The position numbers and the translations under genes were made by a program. The notes beneath the pieces were generated by a model, which was not told the DNA's origin, searched no databases, and was given only the letters and a program-made list of their open reading frames with translations. From contig JAUCEF010000005.1 in NCBI GenBank assembly GCA_033558025.1, forward strand, positions 3,968,001-4,032,000: a stretch of 64,000 nucleotides of DNA, in the 5' to 3' direction. Every line of letters starts with the position of its first letter. Within the stretch, counting starts at the first letter, position 1. The DNA comes from Phytophthora sp. 'mugwort'. Its lineage: Eukaryota; Oomycota; Peronosporomycetes; Peronosporales; Peronosporaceae. Shown here piece after piece: positions 9,901-21,085 of this stretch.

Positions 9901-12487
9901 CTTCTCCCGCGCTTGATCTTGCCAATCGAGTAATGTGAGGTGAGAGAGTCCGACATACTTGACTCCGAATAAGACGTTGACAGAGGAATAGTTTGCCCGT
10001 GATCAGAGGCGAAATTGCCAATTGGTTCAAGGTGTTCCTCATTCGGAAAGGCCTACAGAAAGAGAAGCCACAACATGCACCTCGTTTAGTATCCTTTGAC
10101 GCGATAGGGGGAAAATGGCAACCATCGGACCAGATCTACTCGACTGATCCCTGCAGCGTATGGGTCGAATATCTACATGTAGAAAAGAGTTTAGTACAGT
10201 TAGTGATGTTTTAGCCTTGGGACACGATTACCAAAACGTAGTACCAACGTACACTCGCTACTTCCGCCAGCATTGAACGTAGTTTAATCCCTTCTCGATC
10301 CGGAATTTTCGGCACTGGAATGCTTTTGCCCGAGTCATCCACTGCAGAAATCACTCTATGGAGCGCAACACGTGAAAATATTGTAAATGTAAAACACCAT
10401 TATCGACAGACTATTAGTGCAAACTAACCGGTTGTGATCCAGATCGACAAAGACAACGTTAGTGGTTCGACCTGCTACTTGCTTCAGACAGTCCGCGTGA
10501 GTGCCAACTAGAAAAGGGACGGGTGCCTGCATCAAGCATAGAGGGTTCATCAGCTACATACTCCAATATCGCATGTTGTCTGTTTAGTACTCACATCAAT
10601 GACGTCAAGCAGTGATGTCGGAAGTACTGGGATATAAGCTCCTTGCCATGAAAACGGTAGCAAAATCGTCAAGAGGGCCTCTGCTACAGGTGTGAGAAGC
10701 CCAATATGCTTAGAGCACAACACGACCTAAAACCGTCACTAACGTGTTAGTACTTCCCCTTCTTGCAAGTAATAGCATGTAATTGCATGCATGTTACCTT
10801 TAGCTCCAAGACTAGGCACGAGAAGACTAGCAACACATTATTGAGGTCCAGGACTTGAAAAAGCGGTCGAAACGGAAACTGGATAATATTTACACATGAA
10901 GTAGCATATGAGTGGACTCGCCAGTACGAACACGGAGATAAAACAATGGCTTACATCGACAAGAGGGAACTCATTTTTTGGAGGACGAGAAATAATCAGA
11001 TTGCGATCCGGCAACGATAACTGGACTTGTATCTGACCCGGCGGCGGCAGCGGGATTTCCATCAAAAAATTTGCGATATATCTTTCGATTGGCATCGGTG
11101 ATTCTGATAGCGTCACTCGGTAAATCTAACCAGACAATGCACACCCCAAGCTTCTGTAAGTAACACACATAACTTTCTGATCAGGTCAAATGCTGACGTG
11201 ATCCATACCTGTTGGAGAAATTGGCGAAACGCTGAAAAGTATGGGTAGTGCGACGTTACAACAATGCACTTTGGACAAAACACTGGCCCAGGTGCGCTTG
11301 CCACATCACCCGATAGGTCTTGGACCCACTGCGGCAGTTGGGTCCGCTGGTTGTCATCGATTACGTCAGGATGGTGGGGACCATTTGATGGCCGTCGACG
11401 GTGTCGCTGGCGGTGATAATGCGGCGCGATTAAGGATACAACTTCCAACGGGTGTAACTCCTCATAAAACTTTAGCGCGCAAGCGTAAATCTTTACTCCG
11501 CTCACATTCGTAAGAACAAATGAGAAGAACACGGGCGCAACATAGGATTTGCTCAGCACAAACCCCTCTGGAAATGCAAACTCGGCAATATGCGCCGGTA
11601 ATGGTGAGTCTCCATACGCTTCTGGAAACATATCAAGCACAGCCGGGAGGAATCGGATTTCCGTCGGGCTCTTTGTTTTCTCAACTGCACAGAGCACAAA
11701 CATACACACAAACTTCATCAATATATGTCTCGAGGCAAAAGCAGCAAAACCCGTACTTACTGTTTTGGTCGGAAATTAACGCACCGCGACCTACGACGAC
11801 AAAATAGTTGAGAAAGCGCTTTGTCACTTCCACAACACTACCTGGCTTCATCGTGGCAGGTTCTGCGCTTTGCACCTTTTGGCCAGGACTTCGTTGCTGA
11901 TTCTGGTCTGTCAAAGCTCCGGGCAGCAGTGCAGTTGCCGCTTCGGTCAACCCGCTGCAAGATGCGAAAGAAACCGGCTCTTCGGGGTTTTCTGGACTAT
12001 CTTGATTTTTCTCCTCGCTAGTTGCGAACAAGTGCGGCAACTTGGTGAATTGCTTATCCTCGTACTTGGCGCGGATACATTTCTCGCGGACGTCAGTAGC
12101 TGTATTAGACCGCAGCTCCAGCGACGCGTCCACCTCAAGCCATTTGTCGAGGTGTCTGCTGTAGATCTCATTGACGCTCCTGTTGCCGCCCTTCATCGCC
12201 GCAACTTCCTCGTCAGTCCATGTGTCGAGATGAAGTGACTTGACTCTGGAGAGCTGAACGCCAAGCTTGCGGTGAGCACCCGCGCAATGAATGCACAGGA
12301 AGGCGCCGACGGTCGTGCTGGCCCAGATGGAGTCGTTCAGGCGCGACATGCAGTCTGCGCAGCATTCGTTCTCTGAACTCGAGTGCATTATCTCGGTCAG
12401 CTTCCGGAAGGCATGATGTTGCACCACGGGCGAGTGATTGGTGGCATTGGAGCGCGAGAACATCATCATAGTGCCCTCGGGCGTCAA
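6994..12487 (-). CDS. ArfGAP-DENN-IQ fusion protein (large multi-exon gene)
   Basis: From the ATG at 12487, exon 1 encodes an ArfGAP zinc finger (CCADCMSRLNDSIWASTTVG, then CIHCAGAHRKLGV; CxxC-x16-CxxC with the usual arginine nearby). The same exon runs on into FLNYFVVVGRGAL, the start of a uDENN domain. A 76-bp intron (11685-11760) and an 83-bp intron (11126-11208) keep the frame through FLPAVLDMFPEAYGDSPLP and PIERYIANFLMEIPLPPPG. Later exons give the cDENN core (LFQVLDLNNVLLVFS, LLPFSWQGAYIPVLPTSLLD, APVPFLVGTHADC) and dDENN (IRKAFLRFFVTLLKKYANYL, ATQMFDRFIEDRA, about 9150-9960). Around 8.2-8.75 kb lie about five IQ-like calmodulin-binding motifs (e.g. AAVSIQRWAIARMKV). The tail is coiled coil and stops at 6994. 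Known roles: ArfGAP turns off Arf GTPases; DENN modules activate Rabs. One membrane-traffic protein combining both is my inference. Exon joins near 9.06 kb and 7.4-7.7 kb are unresolved, so a split into two genes downstream of dDENN is possible. Confidence 0.72.
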
Positions 12488-13048
12488 TCAGGCAAAGTCG
12501 TTTGTCCAGTAGTCTCGATGTTCGCAGTGCGGCATCAAAGACCCCGTAAACCAGCAAGGAGGAGACTAAAAATGCCGCCGCAATGGTCCCTCCCCCGGTT
12601 GTAGTCACACCAACTATTAATATCGACTTCATGACCAGCAGAGAGCGCACCGTCGACGCCGGTGTTTGAACTCTGAAACCGCTCGCCACCGCTGATTACG
12701 TACCAGCATCTGAGCTACTGTATTGAAAACAACCTTACCAAATAGGTAGCGCCAACGACTGATCCAATCAAATGCGGATGAACCTACAACTTCAACTTAG
12801 TGCTCATCATATGTCGCGTGTATCGCGAAGGTCGCTGCAAGAGCGGTTCGACATAACCCTTACCCTATCACGGTTCATGGAACCGCGATCGCCTTGGGCG
12901 AACCGAGCGATCGGTTGAAAAGAGCCAATCAGATGTGGGAGCGCACGATTGGTTGGCCCTGGCAGGCGCTTTTGAATGCCTTGAGCCTTGGGCCCGTTCA
13001 AGCCGCCAGCAGTACGGAACTGCACCAAAACTCCCAAGAAAAGCAAAC
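12488..13048. promoter_or_regulatory. Divergent intergenic region
   Basis: These 561 bp separate the divergent starts of the ArfGAP-DENN gene (-) and ribosomal protein eL27 (+), so both promoters should lie here. I see no TATA box of note and no other gene. Confidence 0.4.
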
Positions 13049-13902
13049 ATGGGCATGTAAGTGAATGGATCGGACAGAGAGAGGGGAGGGACAGGTAGAC
13101 GGCGGTCGCCCGCGCTTGCTGCACTCGGTGTAAGGTGCTTTAGATCGGTCAGGCCGACGGGGACAACAGAGTAGCGTGTAGGCGGATAGCGCCCCGGGGA
13201 GCGCTAGACAATGGACAGATCTGAGGCACAGCAGCGCTGGGGGCGAAGGCGCTTGGCCGTCAATCAGCAGGGAGATAGTAGTCAGAGACTGACGCACGTG
13301 TGTGCTGCTGTGTAGTGTCAAGAACGGAAAGGTTGTTGTGCTGCTTAACGGCCGCTTCGCTGGCCGCAAGGCTATCGTTGTGAAGACCTTCGACGAGGGC
13401 CGCGGTGACCGCAAGTTCGGCCACGCCATCGGTACGGCGCTGCCAGGATTGCAGGTTTATACAGGGAGGATCTATGCTGACGATCGCTGCTTATGTATCA
13501 TTACTGAACAGTTGCCGGCATTGACCGTTACCCGCGCAAGGTGACGCGCACCATGGGCAAGAACAAGCTCAAGAAGCGCTCGAAGGTTAAACCGTTCGTC
13601 AAGTACGTCAACTACAACCACATCATGCCCACCCGTTACGTCGCCGACATCGACCTGAAGAAGGTCCTGGACGACGAGGTGCTGGCCAACCCGGAGACCC
13701 GCATTGAGTCCCGCAAGACCATCAAGAAGGTGTTCGAGGAGCGGTATGTGTTGCGTTGTCTACGGGATTGATCAAAGGCGGAGCAAAAATGCTGACATAG
13801 TGTATTTGCGGTGTTGTTTACAGCTACCTCAACCAGGCTGCGTGCAAGTCGGAGAAGAAGGCTGCTGGTGTCAGCTTCTTCTTCAAGAAGCTCCGCTTCT
13901 AA
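13049..13902 (+). CDS. RPL27: 60S ribosomal protein eL27 (L27e)
   Basis: Four exons join in phase: 13049-13056, 13316-13431, 13512-13743 and 13824-13902, giving 435 bp and 144 residues, the normal length of eL27. The first exon is only 8 bp (ATG GGC AT), followed by a 259-bp intron; the others are 80 bp each. The product begins MGIVKNGKVVVLLNGRFAGR, then KAIVVKTFDEGRGDRKFGHA, VAGIDRYPRKVTRTMGK, later NPETRIESRKTIKKVFEER, and ends KKAAGVSFFFKKLRF. The KOW-like N-terminal segment and the C-terminal FFFKKLRF are typical. It is a structural protein of the large ribosomal subunit. A tiny first exon with a long first intron is common in ribosomal protein genes. Confidence 0.95.
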
Positions 13903-14131
13903 GTGCAATCTGCTGTTTGCGTCTAGAGGCTGGTGGGAATCGGGGTATTAACATAAATGCAGCCCATTCCAGTTCCGTTCCGTTTCGAGGAAACAAACCA
14001 TGAATCTGATGTGTTGGCTTCCAAGATGATTAGTCTCGTACCTGTGGTGACAACACGCTAGACTTGTTTTGTTGTGTCTTGGAATTATTTCGGTCTCTAC
14101 GGTGTCGAAAGGTTTACGGGCACTCAGGAAA

Positions 14132-15933
14132 TCACGTCCGGTACGTTACCCCATTACGTCGGAACCCAACGACATAGTCATCGTCTTGGTCACTTCCGGA
14201 GTTGTCGTCAGACTCGCTGCTGCTTTTGTTGAGGTCGATCATTTCGATCTTCTTCCGCTCGGCAAATATCTGCTCGCATTTGCTTAGCCTGCTTCCCGTT
14301 AGAACCTGCCGCGCACGCTCATTATACTTGCTCCTCATCTTGCGAGAAACAGACCGACATGAGTCAACGCGCACCAGCTGAAGTCGAGGGCAATGCGCTT
14401 CAAGTGCCTCTAGACTTGAATCTGTCACAGGCGTACCCTAAGGGGTTGTACACGCACAAAACAACCGTGAGTGGGCGCTCCACTGCTGAATTGCCCGGTT
14501 CACCACGTACCTTTAAATCGACAAGTTCTAGATTTGTACACCCTTCTGAAACGTTGAAAGATGCGATAGCAGTGACTCCTTCGTCGGAAATGGCGCGGCA
14601 GTCCTATGGCACAAATGGTCCCATAGGTTAATCTGTGGTTTGCGTTGCCTGTAGATTCCAGCAGCTTCCGCACCTGAAGGGAAAGGTATCGTAGTGACGG
14701 AGCGACTTGAGAAATTCCTCGCAGGCCGTCATCATTGATTTTCGACTTGTCCAGAATAAGCACTTGCAGCTGAGGCAAACTCGTAGCATCCTGTTGGTGC
14801 ACCCGGTTAGCTTGTCAGTTGCAATTCAACACGAAAGCGGCAATTGACACCCAAAACACGCCGAATTAACAGGACAAACCGGAAAGGAAGAGATGCCGCG
14901 ACATGATGACAGGTCCAGCCAGCGCAGTGAGCACCGAAGTGATTCGGTCAAGGCTTCGAGATCGCGCAGCCGGATGTTGTTGCAATTGCTACCCATTTCA
15001 AGCAGATACAGCAAATGTTAGCAGCAGCAGCAAAAGCGGTATACCCGCATTATCAGCCCACATACCTTATCGTCAATTCTTCCAGCTTGATGGCATGCCT
15101 TGCGAGGTCCCCAAAAATCTGCGAATCCAGACACGTCGCTTCTGTAGAAGCGAAATACAGAAGCGAGGGATCATAACCAGCATATTTCGTGATGTTGACC
15201 TGTGCACTGTATCATTAACCTTCGCACGAAGTTCGCCTCCATACCGGTGAATATGACCTTCTCCAACGTACTCCCACAAACTGTGATCAGTGAGCTAGCT
15301 GCGTGGTTGGTAACGAAGTTGCATCCGTTAAGACAGACTTTGCGCAGTACCACGGCATCGCGCGGCCACCCACTTAGCGTCAAGGCCCGACAGTCCAGCA
15401 GCTCTAACGTCTAGAAAAGTATTATTACATGGACATGTTAATGCATTCACGCCATTCAGCAGCCAAAGTGAAGGTACGAATGACACGCGATTAACCTCCA
15501 GATTGCGGCAATGCTTCAAGATGTTAAAAATGTGTTTCTTCTGCATCCTTTACACCACGGATCACGATTAGAAACGATAGATATCTGGGCGTATTACTAT
15601 CACCCACAGCGGGAGCCACTCGACAGCATCTACGCACCTGTGCGCACGGAAGACGCAGAGCTTTTCCTGCTGCACGATGAGCTCCACGTGAGCATCGACT
15701 AGCGTGATGTCGGGCAACATGAGTCGTGTCAGCTGCTGACTGGCGCGCTCGATCATCGCACTAACATCACGTCTCAATGAGGGCTGGGCGCCAACCTGGC
15801 TGAAATCAAGCTCCGTGACCGGCAGCTGCTCCCGGCTCATGCGGCGCCAGCGCCTGCACACGGCTTCGACGCGTAGCCGGTCAGGAACAACCAGCAAGAA
15901 CTCAATAATGGAGCGCTCGGCCACCTCGCTCAA
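14132..15933 (-). CDS. F-box/leucine-rich-repeat protein (multi-exon)
   Basis: The first exon, from the ATG at 15933, reads MSEVAERSIIEFLLVVPDRL then RVEAVCRRWRRMSREQLPV, an F-box-like helix bundle, followed by a first leucine-rich repeat (TELDFSQVG, LTRLMLPDITLVD). Further exons on the same strand carry repeats: LRKVCLNGCNFVTNHAASSL (15.2-15.4 kb), LRWLDLSSCRGISSF (14.9 kb) and LPQLQVLILDKSKINDDGL (14.7 kb). The last exon holds LEALEAHCPRLQLVRVDSCR and an acidic serine stretch (SSSESDDNSGSDQDDD), ending at 14132. F-box/LRR proteins usually choose substrates for SCF ubiquitin ligases. Roughly six short introns are implied; exact borders were not all resolved. The gene is convergent with eL27 (stop at 13902), with 229 bp between the two ends. 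Confidence 0.72.
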
Positions 15934-16007
15934 AAGCAGTGGTGGCGACAGTCTGTTCGCCTTTTTGCGTCTCGTTGCTGTAGTAGAAGCATATCAGAGT
16001 CTTTCGC

Positions 16008-16199
16008 TCAAGTCAAGTCAAGCCAATTAGTGCATCGTCCACCGGTGGAAGCGGCTCTGGCCTCGCTGTTCTGTTTTTTCAGCGAAGCTTTGGCTGCAGG
16101 GCGTCGGCGCTGGAGAATCCTGGCTAGCGGTACGTCGTCCTCATCCTCCGAATGCTCATCCTGTTTTGTCGGCGGCGGCGAGTGCTTTTTGCCAGCCAT
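16008..16199 (-). CDS. Small charged protein, unknown
   Basis: A 63-codon frame begins MAGKKHSPPPTKQDEHSEDE, continues with DDVPLARILQRRRPAAK and ends in NWLDLT. It is rich in Lys, Arg, Glu and Ser and low in hydrophobic residues, so it is probably disordered, perhaps nuclear. It lies 75 bp upstream of the F-box/LRR gene on the same strand. It could be a small gene, the first exon of something larger, or chance. I do not recognise it. Confidence 0.35.
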   Translation of the reverse strand: MAGKKHSPPPTKQDEHSEDEDDVPLARILQRRRPAAKASLKKQNSEARAASTGGRCTNWLDLT

Positions 16200-17871
16200 A
16201 AAGCTTACAGGTTGTGATGAAGAATGATACTACACTATTTTTTTGGTTTAAAAAATGTGATCGGGTGCAAGATATGTATTCTAGATGACGGTTGGTGGCA
16301 CGTGAGTCAACTCGATTCTTGGTGGCACGTGTAGCCAGCCAGCCAACTCGATTCTTGGTGGCCCTATGAAAGGGTGAAGAAACCTCATGTCCTACCACGC
16401 TTGCCATCATGCCACTACATTTAACAGCAATGAAGAGCGAGATTCGATGCAGCGAACTCGAAGATCAACTACACGGACGTTATATTACTACGTAGCTATG
16501 CTTGCAAGTGACACCCCACCGAGACTCGGACTTGTAGAATAGCAACTTGGAATGCAGGCTTATCGCATGAAAGTACTGTCATTGAACCCTGCTTCTAAGC
16601 AAGCAGTCCGTACGCGTGTATTGGGTATGATGATCCGTGCTTGCTCCACCTGTACGGAAGCTCGTGCTCCAGTTGGCATGGTGTATTACTAGTGCCGACA
16701 ATAAAATAGAATACTCGCAGTTTTCGATGTCGAGTTGATCTCAGGCACCCTCACTAAACAGATCGGATGATTCCCTATTCAGCATTAATCCAACTTAATA
16801 TTCATCAAATCGCGAACACTGATACTTAGTGTAGTTATTTGCAAGCGCAATCGATAGGCGTTCGTAGCGGCGCCCTACTTGCACTTACTAAAGCTTCGCA
16901 ATTCGTGGACTCGACACTTATCATTGGTTTTATTTATTGTTCAACCTTTCCGATGATACAACCGTGTGAATTTCGCGTTTCCTTGTTCTAATAAGCCGCA
17001 TTCCAGTTTTTACCGCACGCTGAACTTAACATTGCATTATGTAAGAAATTATTTTGCAATCCCCACACCAATCATTGTTCATGGCGGGTCTTTCTTAATC
17101 TATCAGCACAGCGATGGATACACGTTGCTTGTCTAACTGAGAAACACTGGCAAGAATATTGGAACTTCAAATTATCAATCACGGTACCGAGCATTGGAGT
17201 TCGTCGTTCGGAGCTCCAAGCGTGATTTTCACCGTAAAGTCCTGTTGGCTTAATCTACTTCCACTTGAAGTCTTTCAGCGATGATGTTGCAAGGCGCAGC
17301 GTCGTCCGTCTGCTTTATAATCCCCACCGCCGCAATAGCAGTACTCTTATAGCATGTGAAAATCACCTCGATGGCTTTCCCGGTACAGGAGTAAATGCAT
17401 GACGTTTGTCATCATCAAAAGCAAGCTCGCGTTCTCAGTTTCGCGTCCGTACCGCCCAAACGGTGGGAAGGAATTCCACCAGTTCAGCTGGTAGTTAATG
17501 CTCCGCGGGGTAGGTCCCACATACAGTCGTCAAGATTAAACTCCGACTCGCCTGTACGAGCGAGGACTACTGTCACATTCTGCATCATGCGATCTGTTTG
17601 GAGCCACCACACCTGCAGTTCAGGAATTGCCTCAGCCTCGCGACCAGCCCGAGAGGCCCAGACACGGCACTATCGATTACGTAGCGTCGCCCCGTCGCCA
17701 GTGGCCACCACCGAGTCTATTAACGTCGACTCCGCTTCTTCATCCGTCGCCAGGCTTTCGTCCGGAATCACAAACTCTCGTACATCCCTACAGGACCCCA
17801 CTGGTCGACTGACAGAGCGTCATTCCGTTCCCCCGCCGCACGTGCGCTTGCCGGACTTCTAGGCGACGATC
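16200..17871. other. Gene-free region with a short direct repeat
   Basis: No gene is supported over this 1.7 kb. At about 16287-16362 the text CAACTCGATTCTTGGTGGC occurs twice, with GGTGGCACGTG copies before it, a two-unit imperfect tandem repeat. The part nearest 17872 should hold the promoter of the ferric reductase gene. A 155-codon plus frame at 17395-17862 has no domain and is probably chance. Confidence 0.4.
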
Positions 17872-20244
17872 ATGGTGAACTTCTCGATGGACAGCAACGT
17901 GCTGGACTCGCCCGCGGACTCGCTGGACTTGCGCCAGCCGCCCTCGGGCTACACAGCCAACGGAGACAGCAGCCGCGGCGAGAGCAAGTTTTTTGCGCTC
18001 AGTGTGAGCGGCACTAACATGGCCGGGAAACCTTCCCAGCTCGCCACACCCTTTGTATATGGTACGCCAGTGGACAAGAATTATAAGACGTGGCCCTTCC
18101 TGACCGTTGCCCTGTGCGCCACCGTCGTCGTCTTCGCCATCATTTACCACGAGCTGCCTGAGTACCGCGTCGGCTTCCGCTATCAGCTCTTCGTGCTCTT
18201 TGGCTCGACCGTCAAGGACGCCCAGTGGGTCGGAGGACACCGTGAAGTCGTCGAGTTTATTGTCAATTATGTTCTCATCGGACTGCCGTTTATGATTGGT
18301 GGCATGGCGCTCGCCCTGGGTGACGCACTACCGCCTGTACCGACGGGGCCACACCGCACGGTCATGCGCTTTCTCAAGCGCAAGATTTTCGTTGGAACAA
18401 TTAACATCTCGTACGCCGAGTCCATCTGTACGCTCGTGTTCCTAGGCCTGAACGCCATTTGGTTCGCAGCCGTGTTCTCGCGCAATTATGACAATCTCGT
18501 GGAGGCCGAATCCACGGACGGTGCGTCCATGTTCCGGCTTGTCGGTCAGGTGTTTGGATTTAACGCCGTGCTGTGTTTCTCGCTGCTGATTATCCCCGCG
18601 ACCCGCAACTCATTCTGGATGCTCTCCATGGGCATCGACTATTCGCACGCCATTAAGTACCACCGCTGGATCGGATTCTTCACCGTCGCGATGGTGGCGC
18701 TCCACGCCATTCCATACTACTACGCCTGGTTTAAGAGCGGCACCTTCATCGAGTCAGCGTTCCCTTGCATGGACTGCGACTACGGAACGGTCGGCAAGTC
18801 GCGTCTCCAGAACTTCTGCGGTCAGTTGGCGTTGCTGTGCTGCATCATTATTGGAGTCACGTCGCTGAGCCCGATCCGCCGCAAGTACTACGACGTCTTT
18901 TACTATTGCCACCATCTCTTCATCTTCGTGCTCTTCTTCAGCGCGCTACACTTCTCGCAGTTTGTCATCTGGATGTACCCCGCCGTATGTCTCTTTGTCA
19001 TGCACCGCATCTTGTCTCGAAGCCAGAGCCGCATGCCGTGCGAGGTCGTGGACTTGGAAGCCATTCCTGGTGAGATCACACGTCTGGTATTTCGCCGTTC
19101 ACCCGGCAAGTCGGGCCACTACCACGCTGGACAATTCGTGTACCTGCGTATTCCGCTGCTGTCACATACACAATGGCACCCGTTTAGTATTAGTTCGTCG
19201 CCGATCGAGTACGAAGACACTTTTACCGTACACGTTAAGTGCATTGGCAACTGGACCAAGTCGTTGTATGCGGTCGCTATTCAGGCGCGTGAGGAACGCA
19301 AAATGCCGCTCATCTACGTTGATGGTTTCTACGGCAAGATGTCTGACGACTTCCAGCACTATCCGGCTCTCGTGTTCGTGGCTGGTGGAATTGGCGCTAC
19401 CCCGATCATTAGTATTGTGGGCAAGATCCTCGACTGCATGCGCAACAATGACCCGAACATGGAGTTTACGCAGGTGTACTTCCACTGGACGTCGCGTGAG
19501 ATTGGTATTTTCCACGAGTTCGAGCCTCTGTTGGATGCCATCGAGCAGTATGACCCGGACCATGTGAAGTTTAAGGTTCGTCTTTGCTTCACGGGTGACC
19601 AGCACTTGGGTGGCGTGGACATCCCCAATGGTATCACGCTTAAACCTATGGACGACACGAGCATGGTTGCGACCCGCCCGTTCTTCCAGTCGTCGCGATC
19701 GGTGCCCCGTCAAATGCTGCTGTTCTTCGTGACGTTCACATGCAGTTTCTGGTGCTTGTTCCTCATCCGATATAACTACCCGATTCTGGGGGAGCTACGT
19801 GTTAACCAGAGCATGTGGCCGATGCAGCGCGTCGTGGAGGTCCTCATCATGATTGCCGGTGCTGCTGTTGGTTGGGCTGTGGTGTTTACTGAGCCCACAC
19901 CTCGATCTATGAGTCGAATGGAGAAGTCGCGTCTTATGCCCACTTTGGGCAGCTACGGCCCTCAGGAAACGATGGCCAATGTCGACCGTGCTTCGGATTA
20001 CTCGCACTCGCTCTCATTCGATGGCCAGGAAGTTCAGTTCCACCACCCCGTGAGCCGCTCACGGTTGAACGTTAAGGAGCTGTTTAACGAGGTGGTGAAG
20101 GAGCAATCGCACAACTTTGCTGTCAACATCACGGGTATCGGCACGTGGGTATCAGGCCCCATGGGTCTGATTCACGCCGTGGAGACGGAGGCCTCCAACT
20201 TCGCTGGCATCTTCGATGTGCACTATGAGGAGTTTGAGATGTAG
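17872..20244 (+). CDS. Ferric reductase / NADPH oxidase-type flavocytochrome
   Basis: A single 790-codon exon with no intron. The first 70 residues are soluble; membrane segments follow at about 73-92, 128-150, 181-200, 221-240, 266-286, 315-332 and 345-365. Paired haem ligands are visible: H264 and H278 (TVAMVALHAI) and H347/H348 with H360 (YYCHHLF, FFSALH), the bis-haem pattern of the FRD family. The FAD motif HPFSI is at 436-440, the NADPH motif AGGIGATP at 504-511, and the C-terminal nucleotide motif GTWVSGPMGLIHAVE near 755. The enzyme would pass electrons from NADPH through FAD and two haems across a membrane, reducing either ferric iron or oxygen. No EF-hands are seen, which favours ferric reductase over a calcium-regulated NOX. 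Two extra hydrophobic segments (about 614-633 and 655-673) interrupt the NADPH domain. Confidence 0.88.
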   Translation: MVNFSMDSNVLDSPADSLDLRQPPSGYTANGDSSRGESKFFALSVSGTNMAGKPSQLATPFVYGTPVDKNYKTWPFLTVALCATVVVFAIIYHELPEYRVGFRYQLFVLFGSTVKDAQWVGGHREVVEFIVNYVLIGLPFMIGGMALALGDALPPVPTGPHRTVMRFLKRKIFVGTINISYAESICTLVFLGLNAIWFAAVFSRNYDNLVEAESTDGASMFRLVGQVFGFNAVLCFSLLIIPATRNSFWMLSMGIDYSHAIKYHRWIGFFTVAMVALHAIPYYYAWFKSGTFIESAFPCMDCDYGTVGKSRLQNFCGQLALLCCIIIGVTSLSPIRRKYYDVFYYCHHLFIFVLFFSALHFSQFVIWMYPAVCLFVMHRILSRSQSRMPCEVVDLEAIPGEITRLVFRRSPGKSGHYHAGQFVYLRIPLLSHTQWHPFSISSSPIEYEDTFTVHVKCIGNWTKSLYAVAIQAREERKMPLIYVDGFYGKMSDDFQHYPALVFVAGGIGATPIISIVGKILDCMRNNDPNMEFTQVYFHWTSREIGIFHEFEPLLDAIEQYDPDHVKFKVRLCFTGDQHLGGVDIPNGITLKPMDDTSMVATRPFFQSSRSVPRQMLLFFVTFTCSFWCLFLIRYNYPILGELRVNQSMWPMQRVVEVLIMIAGAAVGWAVVFTEPTPRSMSRMEKSRLMPTLGSYGPQETMANVDRASDYSHSLSFDGQEVQFHHPVSRSRLNVKELFNEVVKEQSHNFAVNITGIGTWVSGPMGLIHAVETEASNFAGIFDVHYEEFEM

Positions 20245-20749
20245 AAGTAGCTAACTGCTTGGCCAAGTGCCTATGTGTTGTCGCGCCCACCGTTCGTCCG
20301 CTTTTCGTCATAATTACAATATGTAAGGTGCTTTTCAGAAAGCAGGAAACTTTGTTGCACTATCAAACGTCAGTGCCGTTGTTTGCTTGCCTGTGTAGAC
20401 CATTCGGTCTGATGATTGTCACTTGTTAATGGATTAACAACCATGTTGGTGAAACCTAGATGCAAGGAGTCTCGGCTTGCACCAGCTACGGACCCGACAA
20501 CAAAGTTTGCATGAGGTAAATAAATAAACCTGTACTGAAGCGAGTAGACGGAAATTTTCCATTGGGAGAAGACGCGAAAAGAGTCCAAGTGCATGACAAA
20601 TCAAACTAAAAGGAGGAGGCAAGATTAAAAACGGATGACAAGAAGAAAGGAAACACCGTAGTTGTCACAATCCCTCTTCGTTGTCATTGGGCTACCATAG
20701 CTCGTTTGAGGACGTCGCACGAGCTATCCAAACTCCCGTACGGACGCAC
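20245..20749. other. Convergent intergenic region
   Basis: These 505 bp lie between the 3' ends of the ferric reductase (+) and eL33 (-) genes. No gene or clear structure seen. Confidence 0.4.
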
Positions 20750-21085
20750 TTAAACGCGGCTCGGGTACAGCATGACGCGCACGCTCTTGCTGATGGCCTC
20801 CGCTGGCAGGTTCTTGGCAAACTTGGCACGCACAACACCGTTACTACCGTGAGCGCGCATCACCTTGCCCCACACGACGCGAAACTGGGAGCCGTTCTTG
20901 AGGGACTTGGCCTTGTAGATGTAGGCGATCTTCTTGCCCAGATAGAAGTCCACGTCCTTCTTATCCGTCAGGCCCTGGATCTTGACCAGCGCTGTGTGCG
21001 AGTACTGGTTGCGCAGGCCACGCTTGTAGCCAAGGAACACACCCTTGACGTAGAGACGGGTAGGCTGACCGGAGGAAGCGACCAT
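20750..21085 (-). CDS. RPL35A: 60S ribosomal protein eL33 (L35a)
   Basis: A 111-codon frame from the ATG at 21085 begins MVASSGQPTRLYVKGVFLGY, continues with KRGLRNQYSHTALVKIQGL and DVDFYLGKKIAYIYKAKS, then RVVWGKVMRAHGSNGVVRAK and ends VRVMLYPSRV. These are the hallmark blocks of eL33, and length and ends match the family. The protein is part of the large ribosomal subunit. A GCAG acceptor about 12 bp before the ATG suggests an intron in the 5' untranslated region. Confidence 0.95.
   Translation of the reverse strand: MVASSGQPTRLYVKGVFLGYKRGLRNQYSHTALVKIQGLTDKKDVDFYLGKKIAYIYKAKSLKNGSQFRVVWGKVMRAHGSNGVVRAKFAKNLPAEAISKSVRVMLYPSRV

Noticed and set aside
17395..17862. 155-codon plus frame upstream of the ferric reductase
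   Set aside because: No motif, Ser/Arg-rich low-complexity text, and it lies where the promoter and 5' leader should be.
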